Source: JAHEEL01 sp942491345
GTDB taxonomy: Bacteria; Actinomycetota; Acidimicrobiia; Spongiisociales; UBA5794
Length of the DNA: 64,000 bases
Reading direction: 5' to 3'
Assembly: GCA_942491345.1 (NCBI GenBank)
Contig: CALOAN010000019.1
Coordinates: forward strand, 153,608-217,607
Positions 1 through 5,478 of the stretch are shown piece by piece. The translations under genes were made by a program, and so were the position numbers. The notes below the pieces were generated by a model that had not been told where the DNA came from, did not search any database, and was given only the letters and a program-made list of their open reading frames with translations. The first letter of the stretch is position 1, and each line of letters begins with the position of its first letter.

Positions 1-160
1 TCGCCGAAGTGCCTGGCTCGAGTTCGCGCTTGAGGTCGAGCCAGTGCGTTTCCTCGAGGAGGCCGTTCTGGGCGCAGCGTTCGAGTTCTTCCTCGGTACG
101 GGGATCCCAGCCCGCCGCTAGGGGCTTCGGCCCGTTGAGTCGGTCATCGAGAGCGGCCAT
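1..160 (-). CDS. Partial AlbA_2-type ATP-binding protein (N-terminus only)
   Basis: An ATG at 160 opens a frame that runs off the left edge of the window, giving the first 53 residues. The segment ETHWLDLKREL near residue 38 resembles the start of an AlbA_2 (Schlafen-type) domain, which usually begins with an E...L..K pattern and precedes an ATP-binding or regulatory module in actinobacterial proteins. This is family knowledge applied to a short fragment, so the function is tentative. It lies just downstream (minus strand) of the tRNA array, 171 bases after tRNA-Pro. Confidence 0.5.
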   Translation of the reverse strand, partial: MAALDDRLNGPKPLAAGWDPRTEEELERCAQNGLLEETHWLDLKRELEPGTSA

Positions 161-331
161 CGGTTACTCGACTGTGCGGGTCGAAAAGACGTTCACAAGC
201 TGCGATCCAACCACGAAGAGCAACCAAATCCGAGGGATTCAGGCGCATTGCCGACTTGAGCACAGAGTGTGATCTACAGCACAGTCCATTGCCTGTATGG
301 CGTTGCGCCCCACCAATGCTCGGCCAATCTG

Positions 332-405
332 TCGGGGTGACACGATTCGAACGTGCGACCTTCCGCTCCCAAAGCGGATGCGCTACCAAGCTGCGCTACA
401 CCCCG
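332..405 (-). tRNA. tRNA-Pro (anticodon TGG)
   Basis: Full cloverleaf on the minus strand. Acceptor CGGGGTG pairs with CACCCCG, the anticodon loop is TTTGGGA, the T loop is TTCGAAT and the discriminator is A. CCA is not encoded. This is the last tRNA of the array in transcription order. Confidence 0.92.
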
Positions 406-464
406 TGTGCTGGAACATCGTAACGGACATGTCTACGACGTCCCGAACTGCAAGTTTCTCCTGC

Positions 465-538
465 CCCTCCAGATAAGATTTGAACCGAGGACCTTTCGCT
501 CCCAAAGCGAACGCGCTACCAAGCTGCGCTACACCCCG
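465..538 (-). pseudogene. Degenerate second tRNA-Pro (TGG)
   Basis: The 5' two thirds match the neighbouring tRNA-Pro: acceptor CGGGGTG, the same D arm, and anticodon loop TTTGGGA on an intact stem. The 3' part has decayed. The T stem (CTCGG against CTTAT) does not pair and the 3' acceptor strand does not complement the 5' strand. It is probably a duplicated copy losing function. Confidence 0.7.
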
Positions 539-570
539 TTTCGCGTCGTTGAGGCCGACGCGGGCCTTGG

Positions 571-652
571 TGCCGGCAGAGGGATTCGAACCCCCTCACC
601 CGAGAGACCTGATTTACAGTCAGGCGCGCCTCGCCAACTGCGCCGTGCCGGC
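571..652 (-). tRNA. tRNA-Tyr (anticodon GTA)
   Basis: Class II tRNA with a long variable arm. Acceptor GCCGGCA pairs with TGCCGGC, and the anticodon stem CCTGA encloses GTA. The discriminator A is followed by an encoded CCA (568-570). Confidence 0.92.
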
Positions 653-656
653 GTGG

Positions 657-728
657 TGGTCCCGGAGGGATTCGAACCCCCGACATCCGCGTTGTAGGCG
701 CGGCGCTCTCCCGCTGAGCTACGAGACC
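657..728 (-). tRNA. tRNA-Val (anticodon TAC)
   Basis: Acceptor GGTCTCG pairs with CGGGACC (one G-T). The anticodon arm is CCGCG-CCTACAA-CGCGG. Discriminator A is followed by an encoded CCA. Only four bases separate it from tRNA-Tyr, so its CCA abuts the Tyr acceptor. Confidence 0.92.
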
Positions 729-753
729 TAAACGGTGCCCATTGCACCGCTGG

Positions 754-827
754 CGCCAGTGACGGGGCTTGAACCCGCGACCTCCGCCTTGACAGGGCGG
801 CGAGCTAACCAGCTGCTCTACACCGGC
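754..827 (-). tRNA. tRNA-Asp (anticodon GTC)
   Basis: Acceptor GCCGGTG pairs with CACTGGC (one wobble). The anticodon arm is CCGCC-CTGTCAA-GGCGG. Discriminator G, as expected for Asp, is followed by an encoded CCA. Confidence 0.92.
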
Positions 828-850
828 ATGCGCGGCGATCCGCCGCGTGG

Positions 851-924
851 TCGACCTGCGAGGAGTTGAACCTCGGACCTCATCGTTGTCAGCGATGCGC
901 TCTAACCGTCTGAGCTACAGATCG
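851..924 (-). tRNA. tRNA-Val (anticodon GAC)
   Basis: Acceptor CGATCTG pairs with CAGGTCG. The anticodon arm is CATCG-CTGACAA-CGATG, the T stem CGAGG/CCTCG. Discriminator A is followed by an encoded CCA. With tRNA-Val(TAC) it covers all four Val codons. Confidence 0.9.
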
Positions 925-954
925 TTTCGGGGAGTTGACGGTCCCGGTCCGTTG

Positions 955-1027
955 CACCGCGAGAGGGATTTGAACCCCCGGCCCCCTGCTTCGTAGGCAG
1001 GTGCTCTTTCCACTGAGCTACCGCGGC
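955..1027 (-). tRNA. tRNA-Arg (anticodon ACG)
   Basis: Anticodon arm CCTGC-CTACGAA-GCAGG. Acceptor GCCGCGG pairs with TCGCGGT through two terminal wobbles, which makes the acceptor stem weaker than its neighbours. No CCA is encoded. Reading CGN with ACG would need the A34-to-inosine editing normal for bacterial tRNA-Arg. Confidence 0.87.
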
Positions 1028-1031
1028 TCGG

Positions 1032-1064
1032 TGTCGGTGGCAGGAGTCGAACCTGAACACCGAC
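1032..1064 (-). other. tRNA acceptor/T-arm minihelix (internally deleted tRNA)
   Basis: On the minus strand a seven-base acceptor GTCGGTG and its perfect complement CACCGAC directly flank a T arm (CAGG-TTCGACT-CCTG), followed by an A at the discriminator position. The D arm, anticodon arm and variable loop are missing, so what remains is the top half of a tRNA. It lies between tRNA-Phe and tRNA-Arg at normal array spacing. An internal deletion is the simplest explanation. Confidence 0.65.
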
Positions 1065-1068
1065 AAAG

Positions 1069-1141
1069 CGGTCCCGACCGGAGTCGAACCGGCGTCTCCG
1101 GGGCTTCAACCCGGCGCTTGAACCGTGTCAGCTTCGGGACC
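1069..1141 (-). tRNA. tRNA-Phe (anticodon GAA)
   Basis: Acceptor GGTCCCG pairs perfectly with CGGGACC. The anticodon arm is CCGGG-TTGAAGC-CCCGG and the T stem GCCGG/CCGGT. Discriminator reads G. CCA is not encoded. Confidence 0.9.
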
Positions 1142-1277
1142 ATTTCAGGTGCGTGCCCGCAGCTGCAGGTGCGCATCGACCGCCCCCATCACTGCGTGGG
1201 TAATGCCCTGGCGCGCATCGAGCGCGGAAATCAACAGTCTGCCTGACGTGACGGCCAGCTGACCGGCGACGGCTAGG

Positions 1278-1351
1278 TAGTCCGTACGGGGATCGAACCC
1301 GTGATCTCCACCTTGAGAGGGTGGCGAGATAACCAACTACTCCAACGGACC
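1278..1351 (-). tRNA. tRNA-Glu (anticodon CTC)
   Basis: Acceptor GGTCCGT pairs with ACGGACT (G1-T72). The anticodon arm is CCACC-CTCTCAA-GGTGG, the T stem ACGGG/CCCGT, discriminator A. The 136-base spacer to tRNA-Phe is unusually long for this array and contains an open frame on the minus strand without an obvious start codon. Confidence 0.9.
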
Positions 1352-1360
1352 ATGTCGGGT

Positions 1361-1416
1361 CGGCGGCTGTGTCCCACACCGTGTCGACCGGCATGGTGCG
1401 CGGGACACAGCCGCCG
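1361..1416 (-). terminator. Hairpin directly after the HNH gene
   Basis: A perfect 15-bp inverted repeat (CGGCGGCTGTGTCCC and its complement) with a 26-base loop starts immediately after the HNH stop codon and ends ten bases before tRNA-Glu. There is no T run, so it may be a factor-dependent terminator or an RNA processing hairpin separating the mRNA from the tRNAs. Confidence 0.5.
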
Positions 1417-1881
1417 TCACAGGTGGCCGGGACGAAACGGTTCGCGCACCAGGCGCATTCCCGCCTCGGCTGGCGTGCGATTGGCCTTGGCGCCGTTGCA
1501 CGCCTCGCAGCTGGCCACCAGGTTGTGCCAGGTGTTTCCGCCACCGCGACTGCGCGGCAACAGGTGATCAATCGTCGTAGCGCTCCCGCCGCAGCCGACG
1601 AACTGACACCGGTTCGCGTCGCGCGTCAAGATCTCGGCGCGGCTGGCGTGATCGGCTTCGCGACGGTACGGAACCGGGGCGTAGCGCACCAGCAGCAGCG
1701 ACTTGGGCAGCTCGATTGCGGCGGTGGGGGAGCGCAGCACCTGCGGCGGGTCGTGCGCCTCCAGCGCGTAGGCGACCTCGCGCATCAGCATCGACACTGC
1801 AGCCTGCCAGCCCACCCGGTCGAGCAGGCTGTAGTCGGCGTTGAACACCTCGACGGCAGGTGCGGGGGCCGTCATCGTCAT
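1417..1881 (-). CDS. HNH endonuclease embedded in the tRNA array
   Basis: The 154-residue product has an HNH core near residues 90-140: a Cys pair in NRCQFVGC, the central IDHLLPRSRGG, then NTWHNLVASCEACNGAKANR with the second Cys pair. This is the zinc-bound HNH fold common in mycobacterial and phage nucleases. The ATG at 1881 was chosen because AGGAGGT lies nine bases upstream. The gene has the same orientation as the tRNAs and sits between tRNA-Ala and tRNA-Glu. It could be a homing-type nuclease that helps the array move. Such a role is inference. Confidence 0.85.
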   Translation of the reverse strand: MTMTAPAPAVEVFNADYSLLDRVGWQAAVSMLMREVAYALEAHDPPQVLRSPTAAIELPKSLLLVRYAPVPYRREADHASRAEILTRDANRCQFVGCGGSATTIDHLLPRSRGGGNTWHNLVASCEACNGAKANRTPAEAGMRLVREPFRPGHL

Positions 1882-1938
1882 GGCGCCGCACCTCCTTTCA
1901 GTGTCGTGGCGGGCCAGGTGGCGCGGATGCGCCAGAAG

Positions 1939-2011
1939 TGGAGACTGGGAGATTCGAACTCCCGACATCCTGCTTGCAAAGCAGGCGCTCTACCAGCTGA
2001 GCTAAGCCCCC
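1939..2011 (-). tRNA. tRNA-Ala (anticodon TGC)
   Basis: Acceptor GGGGGCT pairs with AGTCTCC and carries the G3-T70 wobble that is the Ala identity element. The anticodon arm is CCTGC-TTTGCAA-GCAGG. No CCA is encoded. Confidence 0.92.
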
Positions 2012-2022
2012 GAAGTGGTGCG

Positions 2023-2095
2023 CTGGCCCGGAAGGGGTCGAACCTTCAACTACGCGATTAACAGTCGCGTGCTCTGCCAATTGAGCTACGGGCCA
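2023..2095 (-). tRNA. tRNA-Asn (anticodon GTT)
   Basis: Acceptor TGGCCCG pairs perfectly with CGGGCCA. The anticodon arm is CGCGA-CTGTTAA-TCGCG and the discriminator is G, as expected for Asn. Confidence 0.92.
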
Positions 2096-2111
2096 AGGTA
2101 TTTCCTCTGTG

Positions 2112-2185
2112 TACCCCTCCCCGGATTCGAACCGGGAACCTTCGGAACCTAAATCCGACGCCTCTACCAGTTGGGCTAGAGGGGC
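2112..2185 (-). tRNA. tRNA with Leu anticodon TAG but a short variable loop
   Basis: Acceptor GCCCCTC pairs with GAGGGGT. The anticodon arm is TCGGA-TTTAGGT-TCCGA and the T arm CCCGG/CCGGG is perfect. Anticodon TAG reads CTA/CTN (Leu), yet the variable region is only five bases, whereas bacterial tRNA-Leu is class II with a long arm. Charging by leucyl-tRNA synthetase is therefore uncertain. Confidence 0.8.
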
Positions 2186-2189
2186 ATGG

Positions 2190-2262
2190 TGCGGATGGCG
2201 GGGATCGAACCCGCGGCCTTCTCGTTGGCAACGAAACGCGCTACCGGCTGCGCCACATCCAC
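2190..2262 (-). tRNA. tRNA-Gly (anticodon GCC)
   Basis: Acceptor GTGGATG pairs with CATCCGC. The anticodon loop is TTGCCAA on a weak stem (TTTCG/CGAGA with one wobble). Discriminator A is followed by an encoded CCA that ends one base from the neighbouring TAG tRNA. Confidence 0.88.
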
Positions 2263-2265
2263 TTA

Positions 2266-2321
2266 GAGCCCACGACTTTCGACCAGCTGCAGCTGGCTTG
2301 CCCAGTTCGGCTACTGCCGCC
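2266..2321 (-). pseudogene. 5'-half tRNA relic (class II type)
   Basis: The minus-strand sequence resembles the first half of a class II tRNA: an acceptor-like GGCGGCA, a D arm GCCGAACTGGGCAAGC, then a stem CCAGC/GCTGG around a short loop. No variable or T arm follows. It looks like a truncated tRNA-Leu or tRNA-Ser relic, but identity is uncertain. Confidence 0.35.
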
Positions 2322-2403
2322 ATGCACCCCCGCATGGGGGAGGGGACCTGGTCTGACGGTTCCGCGCTCCGCTGCGCGAGCGGATAGTCACCGACAACCG
2401 TGG

Positions 2404-2476
2404 AGCCTTCACCGGGAGTCGAACCCGGGGCCTCGCCCATACCAAGGGCGCGCTCGTGCCACTGAGCTATGAAGGC
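2404..2476 (-). tRNA. tRNA-Thr (anticodon GGT)
   Basis: Acceptor GCCTTCA pairs perfectly with TGAAGGC. The anticodon arm is CGCCC-TTGGTAT-GGGCG. Discriminator T is followed by an encoded CCA. Confidence 0.92.
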
Positions 2477-2585
2477 GAAGCGGCGAGCATCGTACTTGAG
2501 CGTGTCCGCCAGATCATCTGCGTGGTCTCGGCTAGCGACAAGGGTGAGTAGCGCATTCACGCAGCGGCGCCTAGCGTCGTGATGC

Positions 2586-2834
2586 ATGCAGATATCCCCA
2601 CACACAGCCCTACTTGAACAACAGCGCTGTCTGCTGTTGGCCGTCGTCGGCCGGTGCAACGCCGATGAGTTGCACCGGTTCAGGATCCGAGTCGACCGGT
2701 TCGCTGAAGCGTCGACTCCAGACACGCCCATGGCCAGGCGTGAGCGGCTCCGCTACGGCCTCGCGACAATGGAGGACATGCTTGCGGCGATCGAGCGGCA
2801 CTTTGAGCCGCTGCATTCGTCACAATCGGGTTGA
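2586..2834 (+). CDS. Small hypothetical protein antiparallel to the tRNAs
   Basis: An 82-residue frame fills most of the gap between the two tRNA-Thr genes and stops at the 3' edge of tRNA-Thr(TGT). Its C-terminal half (from RRERLRYGLATMEDML) looks like a soluble amphipathic helix. There is no clear ribosome binding site and it is opposite to all neighbours, so it may be spurious. Confidence 0.3.
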   Translation: MQISPHTALLEQQRCLLLAVVGRCNADELHRFRIRVDRFAEASTPDTPMARRERLRYGLATMEDMLAAIERHFEPLHSSQSG

Positions 2835-2910
2835 GCCCCGGGCCGGATTCGAACCGGCGACGGTCGCTGCTTACAAGGCAGCCGCTCTGGCCGGACTGAG
2901 CTACCGGGGC
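2834..2910 (-). tRNA. tRNA-Thr (anticodon TGT)
   Basis: Acceptor GCCCCGG pairs perfectly with CCGGGGC. The anticodon arm is GCTGC-CTTGTAA-GCAGC and the T arm GCCGG/CCGGC is intact. The D loop is a few bases longer than in its neighbours, giving 77 nucleotides. Discriminator T, no CCA. Confidence 0.9.
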
Positions 2911-3077
2911 GGGTTGTCCGCCTCGCGGCGGTTGCGAATGCGTTCATGCTGCTCGTCTCTCGGGAGGGGACCCACCGTTCATACCGGGCGGAGTCATGCC
3001 AATCGAGGGGAGTGGGAGCGCTGCTCACGGCCGTACTAGCGGCAACCATTGGGCGTGGAGTCCTTTGCGTGCACGTC

Positions 3078-3311
3078 CTACGCCGGCGAGCTGTCGCACC
3101 GCTGCCCAGCCGGCCAGAAGTCAGCGACCGGAATGATCAGCGTGGTGCCGCCCGTGCCGATGTTCTCGCGGCGGAACCAATAGCAGCGCTTGCCCTCAAC
3201 TTGCGGTCCGTACCCGAGCGCGACACGTGCTCCCAGATAGTTCCACTTTTCTCGCACGCCCACGCCGCCGAGACTGATCGGTGTGAGGTGCAGTTTCGGG
3301 TTCATCGACAT
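3078..3311 (-). CDS. Hypothetical protein within the tRNA array
   Basis: A 77-residue product with no recognised family. It has an aromatic centre (REKWNYLGARVALGYGP, then CYWFRREN) suggesting a small beta-rich domain. ATG 3311 was chosen because GAGGA lies eight bases upstream. A copy of the element-wide palindrome (3345-3359) with its overlapping TATTCT box sits 33 bases before the start, so this gene has its own regulated promoter inside the array. Confidence 0.6.
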   Translation of the reverse strand: MSMNPKLHLTPISLGGVGVREKWNYLGARVALGYGPQVEGKRCYWFRRENIGTGGTTLIIPVADFWPAGQRCDSSPA

Positions 3312-3344
3312 GGTGGATGTCCTCACTCCTGGAAACGATCAATT

Positions 3345-3359
3345 TCCCTAAAATAGAGA
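3345..3359 (-). promoter_or_regulatory. Promoter-operator palindrome, copy 1
   Basis: Reads TCTCTATTTTAGGGA toward the gene at 3311, with TATTCT overlapping its upstream edge (3362-3357). One base breaks the symmetry. Confidence 0.7.
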
Positions 3360-3425
3360 ATAGATGCCGCCGCCTACAAGTGAGCAGCCCAGATGCGACA
3401 CGCCGACGAGACGAGACGAGAGTGG

Positions 3426-3497
3426 CTGCCCCGCCTGGATTCGAACCAAGGCGAACTGAACCAGAATCAGTCATGCTGCCGTTTACATCACGGGGCA
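3426..3497 (-). tRNA. tRNA-Gln (anticodon CTG)
   Basis: Acceptor TGCCCCG pairs perfectly with CGGGGCA. The anticodon arm is ACTGA-TTCTGGT-TCAGT. Discriminator G is followed by an encoded CCA. Confidence 0.92.
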
Positions 3498-3523
3498 AGG
3501 TGCGTTTGTGGTCCGCCGACCTG

Positions 3524-3595
3524 CTGCCTCGCCAGGGTTCGAACCTGAACTAGGCGAACCAAAATCGCCGGTGCTGCCAGTTACACCACGAGGCA
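3524..3595 (-). tRNA. tRNA-Gln (anticodon TTG)
   Basis: Acceptor TGCCTCG pairs perfectly with CGAGGCA. The anticodon arm is GGCGA-TTTTGGT-TCGCC. It is closely similar to the adjacent tRNA-Gln(CTG). Together they read both Gln codons, suggesting an old tandem duplication. Confidence 0.92.
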
Positions 3596-3600
3596 ATCGG

Positions 3601-3684
3601 TAGCCCCCGCGGGAGTCGAACCCACACGCCCGAATGGGCACCGGGTTTTGAATCCGGTGCGTCTTCCAGTTCCGCCAGAGGGCC
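3601..3684 (-). tRNA. tRNA-Leu (anticodon CAA)
   Basis: Class II tRNA with a variable arm GCCC-ATTC-GGGC. Acceptor GGCCCTC pairs with GGGGGCT through G-T wobbles. The anticodon loop TTCAAAA sits on a stem with one A-C mismatch next to the loop. It is normal in shape, unlike the TAG tRNA at 2112. Confidence 0.87.
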
Positions 3685-3779
3685 TGGCCGTTGAGGGGAG
3701 CCGAGCGGGTGCTGCAGCGTCCTGGTCATGCGACGACGCAGCATCCGGGTCGAGGTGAGCTCGCGCATCTCGCGCATCG

Positions 3780-3852
3780 AGCGGACGACGGGCATCGAAC
3801 CCGCGACATCCACCTTGGAAGGGTGGCGCTCTGCCAGCTGAGCTACATCCGC
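3780..3852 (-). tRNA. tRNA-Gly (anticodon TCC)
   Basis: Acceptor GCGGATG pairs with CGTCCGC. The anticodon arm is CCACC-CTTCCAA-GGTGG. Discriminator T, typical of bacterial tRNA-Gly. Confidence 0.92.
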
Positions 3853-3889
3853 AGTGTCCCAGGCGGCGCCGGGGACTGGTCGTGTGTTG

Positions 3890-3962
3890 TGCGCCGCGAA
3901 GGGATCGAACCTTCGGCCCGCTGATTAAGAGTCAGCTGCTCTACCGACTGAGCTAGCGGCGC
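3890..3962 (-). tRNA. tRNA-Lys (anticodon CTT)
   Basis: Acceptor GCGCCGC pairs perfectly with GCGGCGC. The anticodon arm is GCTGA-CTCTTAA-TCAGC, discriminator A. It is the first tRNA of the array in transcription order. Confidence 0.92.
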
Positions 3963-3965
3963 GTA

Positions 3966-4011
3966 TCTGCAGGTGCGGAACGGCATTCGAGACCCGTTCC
4001 GCACCTGCAGA
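3966..4011. repeat. Perfect 18-bp inverted repeat at the head of the tRNA array
   Basis: TCTGCAGGTGCGGAACGG and its exact complement flank a ten-base loop, three bases upstream of tRNA-Lys. In RNA this is a very stable hairpin at the 5' end of the array transcript. It could be a leader hairpin, an insulator from upstream transcription or a recombination site. Nothing in the sequence decides between these. Confidence 0.6.
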
Positions 4012-4776
4012 AGACCGCACAGCCCACGCGATCGTGGTCCTGTACGGCAGCTGGGCGCATGGCGGCGCCCAGCCACTGCCCCTGGTTCACCGGTACGGGG
4101 CGAAACGCGAGCGTCTGGCTGACCGGTCGCATGCCCTCGAAAGAGCCCGGACGCCGAGGCGGCGCGTTCGCCTGTCCCGGTGAGGGGCAGTGCATCACAC
4201 ACTGTGGAGTTCTCAAGTTGCTGTGCATCACCGGGATGTCCCAGGGTGTCGCGGACCGAAGCCGTGATCGCTGCGAGCGATTCCGTATCCGGTGACCAGA
4301 ATGGTGCTACTCGAAAAGCGAGTTGTCCAGCCCATTTTCAGCTGAAATAGTTTGTGGGACTGCGGATTTGAGTGCAGTTAGCTACAGAGACGTCAAGCGA
4401 CGTTTCTGTCAGGGAAAACAGCCAGGCTGAGAGATTTATAAGATTGTTCTTCGGGCCCAAGCTTCCGACCGGGGCACACGCCCACTGACGGGGCGGAAGG
4501 GTGACGCGGTGATGGCCGGAAGCACCTGGGCTGGCTGAAGATGCGGGACTCGTCGACCGACCAGAGGCCGACAATGTTGGCGATATTGGTGCCCGCGCAC
4601 GACAACGCAGCCGAGGATGCAGCGTGCATCCCGGTCGTTGTGCGATAGTCGCGGCCCCACACGGTCATGTATCAAAAGGTAACACCCGCTACCGACATCG
4701 ACCAGCGAATACACGGGGCAACGCGCGTCCGCGCCGCAGGGAAGTTCGGGCAGCCGCAGCTGTGACGCTGCAGCAC
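4012..4776. other. Gene-poor stretch upstream of the tRNA array
   Basis: No convincing gene. Open frames here lack ribosome binding sites and overlap on both strands. The section around 4280-4450 is more AT-rich than its surroundings and is the most likely place for the array promoter, though I could not assign one. Confidence 0.4.
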
Positions 4777-5028
4777 ATGATGGAACGAAACACTGAACTG
4801 TCAGGAGCTGACCGCACCGCCGACGGTGTCCTGATCACCGAGGGCCTTCGGGTGTGGACTAACGATCTCGAGCGGGGCCACATATCACTGGCCGAAGCCG
4901 GCTACGAGACCAACCAGAACACCGGCGACAAAACGCTGTGGTTCCACGTGATTCGACGACCCGGCGACCGGGGCGTGTTGCAGTCCAGCGACCGGGTCGC
5001 TACCCGCTTCCAAGGTAAGCCGGCCTGA
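4777..5028 (+). CDS. Small hypothetical protein
   Basis: Product of about 83 residues. The core GVLITEGLRVWTNDLERG followed by TLWFHVIRRPGD looks like a small beta-rich domain. I recognise no family. Two adjacent ATG codons (4777, 4780) are possible starts with no strong ribosome binding site. The next gene follows in the same direction after 64 bases. Confidence 0.55.
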   Translation: MMERNTELSGADRTADGVLITEGLRVWTNDLERGHISLAEAGYETNQNTGDKTLWFHVIRRPGDRGVLQSSDRVATRFQGKPA

Positions 5029-5092
5029 AGGGCAGTGCATCCGATCGCGCCGCGTGACGGACTTCCCAGACTCGTTGGCGAGGATCTTCGCC

Positions 5093-5422
5093 ATGAGCAA
5101 CGACTGGCCCATCCCCGAGGACCTGAGCGCTAACGGCCGCAAAGCCGCCGAGACGATCCGAGACTTCTTCACCGAGAAGAACATCACCAATCACGGTGGG
5201 GGAGGCAAGTTCTACTCGCCGCAGCAGTGGCTGGATCGCGGCGAGTTGTACGGACTGGGTTCACTGCTGATCATCACCCACGATGGCGGCGATCATGCCG
5301 GCGCATTCAATCTCGACTACGAGCAGTACGAGCTCCATGACCAGCTGCAGACGCGCTTGCGGTCACTCGGTGTGTTCGTTGAAGGCTGCACCGGCTGGTA
5401 CAGCGCGATCCATCCCATCTGA
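5093..5422 (+). CDS. Hypothetical protein
   Basis: A 109-residue soluble acidic product. ATG 5093 is preceded by AGGA at a suitable distance. Features include GGGGKFYSPQQWLDRGELYG and a closing GCTGWYSAIHPI. No known family is recognised. It is convergent with the helicase gene that ends 57 bases away. Confidence 0.65.
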   Translation: MSNDWPIPEDLSANGRKAAETIRDFFTEKNITNHGGGGKFYSPQQWLDRGELYGLGSLLIITHDGGDHAGAFNLDYEQYELHDQLQTRLRSLGVFVEGCTGWYSAIHPI

Positions 5423-5478
5423 CAGATTCATTGAAAGACCCGGACCGAGACCGTGTTCGTGAGTGTGTCGCGGTAGGT

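Noticed and set aside
1898..2731. Long open frame on the minus strand across the tRNA-Ala to tRNA-Thr region
   Set aside because: It runs through five complete tRNA genes and a relic. tRNA sequence often leaves frames open by chance, and there is no ribosome binding site.
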